Origin: Cucumis sativus
Taxonomy: Eukaryota; Streptophyta; Magnoliopsida; Cucurbitales; Cucurbitaceae
DNA length: 64,000 nucleotides
Assembly: GCF_000004075.3 (NCBI RefSeq)
Contig: NC_026659.2
Location: 1,674,001 to 1,738,000, forward strand
Reading direction: 5' to 3'
Of this stretch, positions 13,501-25,805 are shown piece after piece (the first letter of the stretch is position 1; every line of letters starts with the position of its first letter). The notes under the pieces were generated by a model that had not been told where the DNA came from, did no database searches, and saw only the letters and a list, made by a program, of their open reading frames with translations. A program made the position numbers and the translations under genes.

Positions 13501-14061
13501 CACTGTAAGCCCTCGAAGCTCGTTAATCTCTTCCAAATCCGCGACCTCCTCAGTCTCCAACTCATCAATGCCCTCAATTTCATCTTTCTCACCCACCTTT
13601 TCTTTCTTTGGGTTAGGCTTGAGAAGTCCCTGCTTCACGAACTCCTTCCGCTTCAGAGCAATAGCTTTGTCAATTTCACCAAACAAATCATCACCCGAGC
13701 TCTCCGAATTCAAATACTCCGCATTCTCAGGAGCATCCTCAACGTCAGCAATGGCCGAAAGATAAGTAGACTGATGCTTCTTGAAATCCTCCTCTTGAAT
13801 CTTCCTCGCACGAGCTGCCTGGCGGTATATCTGCTGAAACTTCGAAACTCCATGGCCAGAATCTTCCGGAGCTTCCGGTGGGTCATCGTCGGCCGGGTCC
13901 GGATAGAATTTGCCGTCCGGTCCGATGGCGGAAGGAACTGAAGGTCGGAGAATTCGAATGGCGGGAAGATACTGGCGGTGAAATTGAGGTCTAATAAAAG
14001 GAAAATTTGAGCGGGGAGAGAGAATGAGAGGAAATGGAAGGAAAGTGAAAGTTGAAGCCAT
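10522..14061 (-). CDS. MURE: Chloroplast MurE homologue (UDP-MurNAc-tripeptide ligase family)
   Basis: Four exons on the minus strand: 12180-14061, 11787-11903, 11420-11595 and 10522-10671, giving 2325 nt and 774 aa. Bacterial MurE adds meso-diaminopimelate to the peptidoglycan precursor. In flowering plants the homologue is a plastid nucleoid protein associated with the plastid-encoded RNA polymerase and is needed for chloroplast development. Residues 1 to about 50 look like a transit peptide. Residues 50-240 form a plant-type extension with a very acidic run around 190-201. The Mur ligase core follows: P-loop G-T-D-G-K-T-S (360-366), the S-S-x-G-L site (430-434, Asp at the usual His), D-H-L-D-F (455-459), H-N (552-553) and the DAP-type D-N-P-R motif (659-662). 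The bacterial consensus is G-T-N-G-K-T-T and S-S-H-x-L, so two ATP/substrate-site motifs deviate. The start is the first ATG of the exon. Confidence 0.93.
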
Positions 14062-17000
14062 GGAAATGGAGATTTTCAGACCGAAGTCTCAGCGGTTGCT
14101 CAGTACTTCCGGCGAAGACGGAGGAGGATTCAAGCGGATAACGATTTGAATATTGGAAATGAATGTCGTATGTCAAATGGGCCGTTTCTGAAGTTGGGCT
14201 TTGTTGTGGTCTATTTGCAACTAAAATATGGGCCCTTGAACTTCAAATTTGGGCCATAAATACATTTTTGTGAAATTGGATCCAATAGCCCTTTTTTAAT
14301 CTTAATTTGAAAAATAAACAACCAAAAAATTTATTTTGAGTAATAGACAGTTCCCTAATTTTATGGACCAAACTCATCAGTTTCATATCATTCATTGTCT
14401 ATCATTTGTGTGGTCATGCTAGCAATTCCCTCTTTTTTAGGGATACCGTTTTTTAAATAACCTTTTTTTAAAATTGTGTTAGGTTTTCTTTTAAAATCTT
14501 TTTGTTTTATGTATCATTATCTTGTTTTTGTTTGGGTTATATTTAAATAATATTTTTTATATTAAACTTTAGAAAGGCTTAGCTTCAACAACCATGACAA
14601 CAGAAAATCTTCTCACTCTGAAAATTGAAGTTCCTTGTTTGGTGTCATTTTTGTACCAAAATCACTAGAGAGAAAACTAGTGAGCTTTTCAAGTAAATTG
14701 GCACCGTAAAATTATGGGTAATTGTGTATTTTTTTTTTTTTTGTTTGTTACCCCCAACAGGTATCTTCATAATGACATGGTATTTTTTAGCATAAGCAAT
14801 GTGGTGGACTCTTGTACAAATGAAAATAATTGTCATACTTATGTATTGATAAATCACTTTCTTTCTTAACCCGTGTAAAATTTTGTTTGCACTCCAATAA
14901 TGCAGACCCTACATTATTATTCTTAGACTTGGACGTGGCATGTTCATAAATCTGAGCCTTGATTTGGATTACCCTAAAAAAGAGTGGTCACCACAAAGCA
15001 AACATTGGATGGAGTTGGCAAATTAACTAAAATAACATGAATTTGCTTTTTGTTTGTAAAAAAATGACATTATTATTTGCAATGCTAAGATGAGAAAGGA
15101 CCATTAGTAATAATTGTAATAGCAATCCCACCAAATGAAGCAATGGGCCACTGAAGAAGGGGGAATGGAATCTTGGACTATAATTGTAAAGCATTTATTT
15201 GGTCATTAAAGAGATGATCCATTGTACCAACTAACCTAACATTCCACATCTCTTCCCGTCTCCGCACGTCAAGGGACTCAACCAACCATGTTCTTCGAGC
15301 CACACAAACACAAACACACACTACACTTTTTTTTTTTTGCTTTTTGGTTGAACCCCATGTGCATTTGTCTTTAAATCTCAAGTCACTGCATGCATATGCA
15401 GATTGAGACTTCTTTTTCTTTTTTTCTTTTGCGTGGACAAACAAGAAAAGATAAAGAACTACTTCGATAATGAAATATTTTTTTCGTTGGCTGTATCATT
15501 CTTTGTACAACTGTGTCATATATACGTAATGATGGGAATGGATTTTGGTGGGAAATGGTTTTTCTTTGAAGGACGAGACATGGTTACAAATTGGTTGTAA
15601 TATTTGAGTTTACGAGTAATATATAAATGAACTAAAATCATATTGCATGAGATTGATCACGAGGATATGAATATTTGGTTAAGAAAAGTGAGAATTACTA
15701 CATGTACTAGCTATGTGCACATTTCTTTTTTGTAGCCAGCCATAAGAACTCAAAAGTTACACATGTTTAGGTTTAGTCAATTTTATGTGTAGAGTGATCT
15801 ACTGAGAAATTTTGTAAAAAAAATGTAAGGGAGTACAGAAAATGTTGAAAGAACATGTGTCAGTTTGTGGAAATAATCGTCATTCATATAAGAAGTTTAA
15901 AATAAGTACATATTATAACTAGGCATTGCATGAAATGTATGAGAATGTCATTAAGTGTCAAATCCTTGGTATAGGTCATTACATTGGTAAAATTGAAACT
16001 TGTTCTTAGATAACCTAAGGTAAAATATACTAAATTAATTTTCGTAGTTGACGTTTTTCTTTTTTTTACATCTTTTACCTCCCCCTTCTCCATCTCATAC
16101 CAATATTGATTCTAGACGTATTAAGTTGTCTAGGACTTTACACTTTCTTCTTCTTCATACTAGGTGTGTATTTTACGATGTATGTCGTCACCCGTGTGTA
16201 TTGGATGTGTAATTCAATAAACCTCAAATATAATCGTGATATCAATAAGTGCTAACGTCACTATGACTTAAACATTATATATCATAGTCCAACTAGAAGC
16301 AATTTGAATTTTGAGTTGCATATGCTAAACGCAAAGAAAATTAAATAACATTATGATGGATGCAATTTGTAGTATATTAAATTGTGCTTGAGTTGGTTGA
16401 ATAATAAGTAATGGAATGAGATTGAACAACTTTAATAAATCTACATGGATAAAGCTATTCATTTTCCTTGTAGCCATCTTTAGCCTTTAAATAGGTCTTT
16501 TCTTTTTCTTTTTCCTTTTTATACCTTTAAATATGTTTTCTTGTCTTTAATGTTTTTGTTCAAAAGTTGTACAATTATTCATCTCTATAATATATTTTTC
16601 CATTTCTTACTTTCCATAATTTCATTTCTTATTTTCGTACCATCAACTAAATAATAAAACTGTTTAAAATATTTATAAAATATAGTAAAATTTTAAATTT
16701 TATCTGTAATATACATTTATATAAATTTTATTATAACATCAATCATCAATTGAGTATATGTCCAATATCTAGTTAAAAAAACTATACATTATATTTTACA
16801 CCCATCGTATAATTTTATATTTAGGACTTAACATGACAATTTAATCTCTATTAAAAAAACATTAAATCTAATCGTTAGCTTTTAAATTTGTATTTAATAA
16901 GTTCTTGTTTTTTTAAAAAAAAAACGTATCTAATCAATTTTTTAACTTAAATATGTAACTCTCAAATTTAGTCAATGAATTCACCCCATTCTATAATGTA

Positions 17001-17982
17001 AAATCTTTCAATTTTACTTATAAACTCAACCTTATTTAACAAAAATAATTCTCTAACCTATAATTAGTTTTAATTTTGTGGCTAATAAATTGGTAAATTG
17101 CATAATACACTCATAATATATGTAAATATATATAGGAAATAAAATTTAAAACTCATATCACATTTGGTAATGGCTTGATTTTTTTAAAAAAAATTAAGTT
17201 TGTTGGCATCAATTTCAATCTCGTCTATTCGTTTCTATATTAAATTAAGTGTCTTCAAAAGGTATGTTTAATTTTTTTTTAATAAATTCAAATATTTACT
17301 TAGAATTTGAAAATTATGAATAAGAGAATAGTGAAGAAAACTCCATTTAAAAAAAAAAATTATTAAATAAAACGATGGTGACTTGTTCATAGACTTAATT
17401 AGGAGACAATTCCTAGAATTTAATGTGTTATTGGTGCCTTTTTAAAACTTAGGAATGTATTTGATATAAACCTAAGTATTTATATTTCACCAAACTTCTA
17501 ACTTAACTAAAAAACAATAATAGAAATAACACAATTTAAAATGCAATATGGTTCCATGATTGTATCTATATTTATTGATTTTAGCTATATCGTGTATTTT
17601 TAGTTCGGTAACCATATAAGATTAAAAAGATTTAAATATTTCACCTCTTAATCTTAATCGAGATCATATGCATTAATTAGTTTAGCTTTGTCGTTTGAAG
17701 ATTTTACGTGTATGCAATAAACGACTTATTTGTCTTATTTAATACATTCAAATTTTTATTGTAATCTCATACGGATTAGTAGTCCTCTTCATCCAACATT
17801 CGTCAAGCTAGATTTTACAAATAAAAAGTAACAACAAAATGGTTATAAAGAGGCCTAAATATTCTAATTATAAAGTAAGGTTGTTAGATTTGCTAACCAC
17901 ACACATTTGTTTTCATATTAAAAATCTCACTTTTTGACAATTATTGAAACCTTTAATAATGACGAAAAAGTTTTTCCTAAAA

Positions 17983-18060
17983 GATAAATAATAATTACGG
18001 TAAAGTTTTAAAATAATTATTTATTATTTCAATAATTGGGAAACTAAACTCCTCCAAAAC
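17983..18060. repeat. Repeat block A (similar to 19232-19312)
   Basis: Both blocks share the ordered words 'taataattacg.taaagt', a short A/T run, 'tattat' and 'tcaataat'. The similarity over about 75 bases in the same orientation suggests two diverged copies of a short element. No inverted termini were identified. Confidence 0.35.
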
Positions 18061-19231
18061 AATAATTATTGTAAAAGTTAACGGTAAAGTAGATGTTCTG
18101 GAAGCTGAGTTGTTTATGATAATTGATAATTGTTAGCACGAAAACAGTGAATATAAACATAAAGAGAAAAAAAAGTATGGTTAATTATATTTTATGTAAT
18201 AGTTAGAAATACAAAGTGCTATAATTGAAGCCTCAAACATAGAGTATGCTATAATAGCTCACTTTACCTACTTGGAGTTTGAGGTCGAGCACTACTAAAG
18301 TTTTCATGTATGTCGACTATATAGGGTGTAATAGAAAATTGAGGATGGATGAGTTTTAGAATGATTTTAATATTTATTCGAAATTCATGATATATAAAAC
18401 CGATTCGATGACAATTTGTTTTTTAGTTCTTAAATACTACGCTTGGCTTTCATGTCATAGTTCTCATCTTTGGTAATTAGACGCCTGAAAATTATTTGCT
18501 AATAATTTAGAAACAAAAAACAAGTTATAACAAAGAGTGAGACAGAAGTGGATAGGAGATAGTAAACACTACAATAAAGATAATTTTGTTATAAGAAAAC
18601 AAATAAAGACAGATTTAAAAAAACGGGAGAATTGTCAAAAATAGGTAAACAAAACCAGGTATAATTAATTTTTGTATTTTAGTGGTTTTTTGTTGTATAG
18701 TGTAAATATTTTATTATTGTTCTTCTTGAAAAAAACCCTTGGAAATAATATTACTAAGGGGTTGTGTGGAAAGTTGGAATGTAATCATGATTACTGAGAA
18801 TCATATGAGCGTTGGAATGCATGAGTGATCGAGGATGAAACAAAAATGAGATTGTGGAAGCGTGAAAACAGTTAAAAATGTTAGATCAAGAGTTGTAAGA
18901 ACATAATGAGTTTTATATTATAAACCAGGCTTGGAATACATTCCATTAAAGCTACAGACATCCCTGAACTACAATATTTGAAACGTCAACTATTATAATT
19001 GTTGGAGTTCAAACCACCAGTTATATTAATTCATGCAACCTACTTTAAATTAAGCTAAAATAATCTATCTGTAATTATTTTAAAAATTACGCCCATTTTT
19101 GTAAAGCACTTCTTAATTATCCAACACAACTAATTGGTCCAAACACTTCCTTTAATCATAAAGAAGGTTGTGAGATTATTTGATAGTCATATTATTGTTT
19201 CCAATAATGTCACTTATGAGATTTATAAAAA

Positions 19232-19312
19232 TTAAAATAAATAACTTGTAATAATTACGATAAAGTATTGAAAAGCATTATTAATTATCTCAATAATATT
19301 TAAACAAAGCGT
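19232..19312. repeat. Repeat block B (similar to 17983-18060)
   Basis: This is the second, more diverged copy of the block at 17983-18060, in the same orientation and about 1.25 kb away. The flanks (for example around 18755-19230) differ, so this is not a simple large duplication. Confidence 0.35.
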
Positions 19313-20278
19313 GAGCTTCATTTTCTGTTTCGCAGTTTTCTCAATATAAATGTAAAATCATTTATCATCGTTTTTAAAAAAATTATATTCATGATAAGTG
19401 ATCTTCTAACCTGATCAATATTGAATGACGTTTTTTAGCATGAGTAGCAAGCTCACATGCCACAAAATTGTCTTTGCAATTAATATAGAAAAAACCACAA
19501 ATTGTCTTGCTTCATTGTTGATCATACGGGGAATCCACTAAGTATTGGATCTTTTACCACGATGAAAAGATGTGTTTTAAAGCTGATAGAGAATGATATA
19601 ATCAGTCAGAACTAAAGACGATGAATGTCTGCCTCAATGGCCTATTCTACAATTAGTATACTAAAAAGCAAATAAATTCATTAAAAACTCAATTATAAAA
19701 ATGTTATTTTAATATCGGCATTTATTTAAAAAGTACACTTTTACACTTAAATTATAATACTACTTTCAAATGTCCGTATACATTTAAAACAATTTTGAAG
19801 TATTAAAATAGAACTCGAGGTATAAAATTTATAACCTTACATTGTCTTAAATTTTATTGGGAAATAATATTATAGTTGTTAAAAACATAAAAATAATTAT
19901 GAAAAAAAAGAGGAAAAAGTTCAACAATACTTATTTTAATTACTACATACAAATTCTACAAAAAAAAAAAAAAAAAAACAAAGTTTCATGTAATTCCAAT
20001 TTATAAATTTAAAATATATAAGGACTTGAACACAATTATGAGTTAGTAGAAAATAGATTTAAAAGAAAAAAGTTGAATAGAAAAAAACAAAAAATAATAA
20101 TATCAAAATTTCATCCCCCAATTTCAAAATTCAAAAACAGAGTAATAATAAAAAACTGAACCAATGTCCTACAACCTTCCCCACTGGTCTTTGTCCTCAC
20201 TCCAAATGGCTCATCAATGGCGGGTCTTGTAGCAGTAATACGACGCCGTTTCCACAAATACCGAGACCCTCTACACCC

Positions 20279-20296
20279 GAGTACGACGTCGTACTC
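20279..20296. promoter_or_regulatory. 18-bp perfect palindrome centred on GACGTC
   Basis: Bases 20279-20296 read GAGTACGACGTCGTACTC, which equals its own reverse complement. The centre GACGTC is the C-box, an ACGT-core element known to bind plant bZIP factors. A related word (TACGACGCCGTT) lies about 40 bases upstream. The site is just ahead of the pyrimidine-rich leader (about 20450-20600) of the DUF4378 gene, so a role in its promoter is plausible. This is inference only. Confidence 0.45.
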
Positions 20297-20449
20297 AGCA
20301 CAATCCGAGCCCAAAACTGCGAAGAGTAACATGGAGTTGGGGCAGAGCGAGGGAAAGCAACCTTACAATTGCTTGAGTGTAAAGCTTTCTTCCTGCAAAT
20401 TGGCAGTCCATTTCGTCATTAATCAATCCAAAATCCAATACCCATAATT

Positions 20450-22654
20450 CAACTTTTCTTCTCTTTTCGTTTTCTATATTTGTCCCATTTCAATTCGCTT
20501 TTGTTTCCTCCTCCTTCTCTCTCTTCCCACCAGTTTCCTCTTCGTCTTCTTCATCTTTCCCTGTTATTCCCCTCTTTTACTTAGCTGTTTCCACTGTTTA
20601 TGTACGAGTAATGGGTCCATCTCCATTTTTTTCTTTTGCTTCTTGTGGATTCAAGCAGACGCAGGTGACCCATTTGCCCCATTTCTCTGTTTTTTGTTAT
20701 TGCATTATTTGTTCTGCCATTGTAATAGTGCTTTACTTGCCACTAATATTGATTGGAAAAAGTTTGTTCATCTTTCATTTTTCTAGCCCCATCAAACCCA
20801 CTTTTCTTTTTCTTTCCATAGAAACAAACAGAAACGGTCCCTTGCCTTATCTTGACTTACTGTTCAATGGAGACTTGTGTTGTAGATTATAGTGTCATTT
20901 CACCATTAAGATGGCCTACCTCTTTAGTTTTTAAGTGGAGAAATGATATGAAGCCTCTCGAGAAAGCTTCCTCTTTGGTTGCTTGGCCAATGGCCACTAT
21001 TTGTCTTGGAATTGATGGAAAAAGTTTCACTCATTGCTTAAAATATAGCTTGTTTGCTTTCTTTACTTTCTTTTATTTGCTCAAATACGTGAAGGGGAAA
21101 GCAATATCTGAGTTTTGAAAGAAATGGGAAGATATTAATACATTTTGTTCACTTTTTCTTCCTTTCTTCTCGCTGCTACTGTTGTGTACTTGGAACTATT
21201 TGTCCTCATGTATAAGTTTATTTTAACTGGACAGGGTTTCTTTTTCCCCTAAATAAATCTTCGTTCTGATGTATTTTTAATTATAGTTTTCATTTTGTTT
21301 TACTTACTGGTGGAATGTTTTTTAATGCGGAAATAGTTTAGACCAAGATAAAGATTGTTTTTTGTTCTCTTCTGATATTTAGGAAGACAATCTGTTTTGT
21401 GCTTTTCTTTGTAAAGTAGTTCCATTTTGGGTTCTCCCTTTTTTATCATTGAGAACCATAGTTAATCATTCACCATGGCAATAGGCTCATCAACAAGACT
21501 AGTATCACGGGAGAAAAACACCGATCGGCATGGAGCAGAGGAAGCTGTTCATGGACCACATGTCCTTGAGTTATTTTCATTTGGTAAGAAATCCTTCGAA
21601 TTCAATGGCGTATAGCCATAGAATTTCTCTCTTGCTTCCGAATTCTTAATTGAACTTTTTGTTGAAATTCTCAGGAGTCAATATATGTTTTTCTAGTTTA
21701 TGACCTATGCATTTGAGTGAAACATTCATCCATAGATCCTATTTTAGGCTTCTCACTAGTGTACTATATAAGCTTATGATTCTTTGTTTTGTATACAAGG
21801 GAGCTATTATTTGTATTGTGAAAGATAGTTAAAACCCGTTCTAATTTTTTTTCTTTAATTAATGGTTTTAGATATTACAAAAATATGGTATATCTGGGAA
21901 TTGGGAGTTCTTTCTATCTATTCAAGAGAGAAGTTTCATTTTTTGCATATATCTAGGACCATAGCTGTTGAAAATCTCAGTTACTCAACCCTATTTTTTC
22001 TGTATTCTCATTTGTTGCAGAGAATTTCTCACTTCTTTCTCTAATTCAAACCCGGGCATGAGATTTTCCTTCCTATTAATCTGGAAATTCGTCGCAGATA
22101 AATGCCAAGGATATTCAGCATTCATCTCCTTTGCTAAAGTTTTGCAACGTTATGAATCTTATATTCCCAAAGTCGTGACATTGATTTTCATCGGGATCGT
22201 CAATGATTTGCATCCAAAATGCTGAACGATTCCATTATTAATAAGCAGCTTAACTGCATGTAGTGTAGGGTTTGGAGACATCAAGTGCTTTCAATACTAT
22301 GTGCTTTTGTTTTGATCGTTATGTTGACTAATGGAATTGCTATCACGTCCTAGATGGAGATTATATGAGAATTGTGTGGTCAAAAGTAAAAAAAAAAATC
22401 GTTCCTTTTCTTTTCAAGCTTTAGCCTAAGCCTTTACTTTATGAGGATACCTTTCTTTGGCTTTATCATTACCAATTATCACCATAAAAAATGAAACATC
22501 GTGCTGCATTATATTTCGATCTATATGATGACGATGGACTAATTGTTGGATTATGTACTCTTGACTCTTGAGCTTTCGTGAAAAAAATTTCAGGGCAATA
22601 GATTATGATACAAACAAGAGGTTTCTATAGAACAAACACATAGGGACTTCTGCA
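20450..22654 (+). promoter_or_regulatory. Probable 5' leader of the DUF4378 gene, with intron(s) and an upstream ORF
   Basis: A C/T-rich stretch at about 20450-20600 looks like a plant transcript leader. An upstream ATG at 21475 opens a frame that reaches a good donor (GTAAG) after 21583. Joining to the acceptor ending at 22593 gives a 38-codon frame that stops at 22599-22601, 53 bases before the main ATG. That exon cannot be joined in frame to the main ORF with the splice sites seen. It therefore reads as untranslated leader containing an uORF. The exact transcription start is unknown. Confidence 0.4.
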
Positions 22655-25600
22655 ATGGGAACAAAGCATATGCAATCTAATTCTAGCATGGTTGGAAGAG
22701 TCTCAAAAAGCCACAAAATGCAGTGCAAAACAGTTGATACACCTAGCAAAGACCTTCAACAGCCATCTCCTAAAGTTTTGGTGAATGCATCATCAAAGAA
22801 GCTAGATTCAACAGCTTCAACAAGAGTAGCTTGCTGCAGAAATCAAAGATTTTGTACTTGTAAAAGTTGTATGGAGTACAGCCGACATAATGAGATCAGC
22901 CTAAAATTGGTTCAGAAGAATGAAGCCTCTGAGCCATTTTCAAGTAAAAAATTTGTTGGTGTGGCTGATAAACAGTGTAAACAATTGTTAGATGCATTGG
23001 GAATTTTCAATTCGAATAAGGAATTGTTTGTAAATCTACTACAAGACCCAAATTCTCTGTTAATTAAACGTATTGAAGGCTCTACTGATTCGAGGAACAG
23101 AAAACAGCAGATGATGACTTTCTTTGATAGCAGGTTGTCTGAAAACAAGATAAGAGAAGTGGGGGAATATGAGGAGCCTAAGTACTGTCAAAACTTGAAG
23201 CCCTGTGATAGATTACCTGCTGAGGATAGTGATGACTCTCTATCTTTGGAAAGAATAGTTGTATTAAAGCCAAATTCAACTAGCTCACTACAGGCGGCTG
23301 TGGGAACCAATTATTGCTCCTCTCTGAAATCTCATTCTAGTGGCATAAAGAATGGGCAGAGTGACAAGGGAACTCTTTTTTCTTTTAGACAAATAAAAAG
23401 GAAGATGAAGCAAGCAATGAGGGTAGGGAGAAAAGAAGGTGAATGCCTATCGACTAATGGTATACCTAAAGAAACGCCAGTGATCTGTAGAGTCCCAAAA
23501 GATGATGGTAAACAGACGTTTATAGAGGCAACTGGAAGAAGTTCCTATAGTAATATTCAAACAGATGATAAAGGAATTTCTAGTTCGTTTCAAGATTCCC
23601 TAGGAAGAGATCAAGAAGACAAGGCATTTTACTCTAGAAATGGGGACAAGACGGCTTCTACCAGTGAAAGTACCTACAAAAAAATTGTCCAGTCAGCTGT
23701 GCCAAGTAATCTCAAACGGCAGAAGTCTAAGAAGCACGAAGGAGATAAAGAGGTTTCAAGAAAAACGAAAGCAAAACCATGGGGGTGGGTGATGTGCTTT
23801 TCTGATGATGACATATTGCCATCAAATAAACCTGGATGCGATACTGCAGGCCGTATGAGATATTCCCACCTTGGCAATAAGAAGTTTATTCACGAGAAGA
23901 AGACAAAACCTCAGAATGATGAGGAACGATGTTGCAAGACTCCAGAAATGGTTAAAGTAGGAGCTTCTTTTGCAGAGGCGGGGAGGGAGGATGATCAATT
24001 GCATGCCTCGACTACAGAGTTGAATGTATCTCCCGTCATTTTTCCTGAAGTGGATCAAGATCCAATGATTGAAGGTATTGAATTCAGAAATAAAGTCCGC
24101 TGAGCTTTTCTTATGAACATTTGCATATATATATAGCCAAGGACAAAACAGTGAAGCAAAACAGAATAACTAATGTGTACACGTGGCATATAAAATACAG
24201 TTCTAGTACAATTCTAATAGGAAGTGTATACTCTCGCTATATCTTATTTGGCTTGCATATGCAGGGTCTGTGAAGCTCGTAAAAGACGTTGCCACTGTAC
24301 AACAGGAAAGAAGCAATTTTTGTGAAGCATCATCTAGATTTGATGACAGTTTCAATACTAGTTGTTGTCAGAGTACAAACAAGTTCAAGGGCTTTGGAGA
24401 GAAAGGAAATCCGGAGCTCTCTAAACTGGTGAGCTACACTCTTTTCTGTGGAAGAACGATTTAGGAGTTATTATTTGAACACGTTTGGTTCACTGTTGAA
24501 TATCCTCATCCATTGGTATTTGATACCCATCTTCGGATTGCTGCTTGGTATTTGAAGTTAACATTTATTGGTATTATCGTAGAACTCCTTAACTTTTTAC
24601 TACTCCATTGTGTTTTTGTGTAAATTTTTTAAATTCGCAACATAACCATAAATATATTCCACGGTTTATCATAATATAACTTTGTTAAGCCTTCTTTCTC
24701 AAGAGTCTCATGTATCTCCAAATTTGCTTATTTGATTTTTAATCATTTCTTTCTCAAGCTTACCTTTTAAGGTTTCTATTTGTGTAGTTACTTTTCTTGA
24801 ACTGTACACCCATACAGATACTTTGATTGCGTTTTGTACTTCATATATAATAATTTTTCTCTTATCGGAAAAAGACTAATATAAGAGCATATTCACTAAC
24901 ATTGAATTGTGCTATAAATCCCCAACGTGCAGAATTTGCCTTTGGAGGTTCAACCATCACCTTTTTCAGTAGATACATTTTCTTCCAGCTCATTACAATT
25001 TCAGACAGTGGAAGATCCTAATGGTTTTTGTGATAGAGTAGTTCAACCTCTTCCAGAACCTATACATGACCAACTTATGGTAGATGCAACCTCTAGTAAT
25101 CTGGCTATCACCCCTGGAACAGGTATAGTTAAATTACAAAGGCAACATTTTTTTTTTCTTTCCCCTATTTATATACCCATTCCCCAATCATAGACTAATG
25201 CAAGATAGTAAAACTTCACAGTGGAGCCATCTAGTGGAGCACTCCCCATTAATTTTGAAGAGGACCAGTGTTCTGGTTTGGCAAGGTTGCAAGAGGTTCT
25301 TGATCCTGCCATTGCGTCCTTTCACTGTTGTGGCTCTACCTCTCAGTGTATACTTGAGCTGCTGCAAGTCTCAAAACAGAATTGGAACGAATTGTCAATG
25401 GATTGTCATTCTTCAACTTGGCTGCAGATATCATTTGTTGACAAAGTGAAGATGTTTAGTAGCCAGTTATGTGGTGATTGTGTGCTTCTTTTCGACTATT
25501 TTAATGAAGTCCTTGAGGATGTTTTCCACTGTTATGTTAGATGCTCCTCATGGTTATCATCTTATAAGCCACACATTCAAGCACCTCATAAGGAAAGCGC

Positions 25601-25805
25601 TTTTTATCACGAGGTTATGCAGCATATGGATTGGTCGCTTTTGCAGCAGCAGCCACCACAAACACTGGACCACCTTTGTTTAAGAGACTTGAAATCTAGA
25701 ACATGGATCGACTATCCAACTGAAACTGAAGAGGTTGTTACGATTATAGCGGAATCTGTTTTAAGAGAATTAATCATTGAAAGTGTTGTTTACCTTGGTT
25801 TGTGA
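22655..25805 (+). CDS. DUF4378-domain protein, function unknown
   Basis: Four coding exons: 22655-24074, 24265-24428, 24933-25122 and 25222-25805, giving 2358 nt and 785 aa. An in-frame TAG lies nine codons upstream of the ATG, which supports this start. The first ~470 residues are hydrophilic, rich in Ser, Lys and Asp, with a cysteine cluster (C-C-x5-C-x-C-x2-C) near residue 55 and a segment near 110-135 (Q-L-L-D-A-L ... L-L-Q-D-P-N-S-L) typical of the family. The last ~190 residues fit the plant-specific DUF4378 domain: a Cys/Trp-rich helical segment ending in D-Y-P-x-E-x-E-E-V and a helix with I-A-E-S-V-L-R-E-L. Related plant proteins include microtubule/preprophase-band-associated (TRM-like) and pollen-expressed members, but no specific role can be assigned. 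The gene is probably preceded by a spliced leader. Confidence 0.8.

Larger units (their letters stand above)
14062..20110. other. Long A/T-rich intergenic region without a recognised gene
   Basis: The first 150 bases are leader and promoter flank of the MurE gene. The rest is A/T-rich with many stops in all frames, homopolymers (a 19-A run at 19960-19978) and repeat-like blocks near 16660-16850, 17983-18060 and 19232-19312. The relatively G/C-richer patch at 15120-15420 shows no convincing open frame. No tRNA, rRNA or protein gene was found. Confidence 0.55.

Noticed and set aside
13436..13765. 109-codon plus-strand frame opposite the MurE acidic region
   Set aside because: Serine-rich because it is the complement of Glu/Asp codons; a shadow of the real gene.
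15120..15420. Less A/T-rich patch as a possible microRNA or small gene
   Set aside because: No long hairpin arms or known mature microRNA sequence were found by eye and no good open frame exists.
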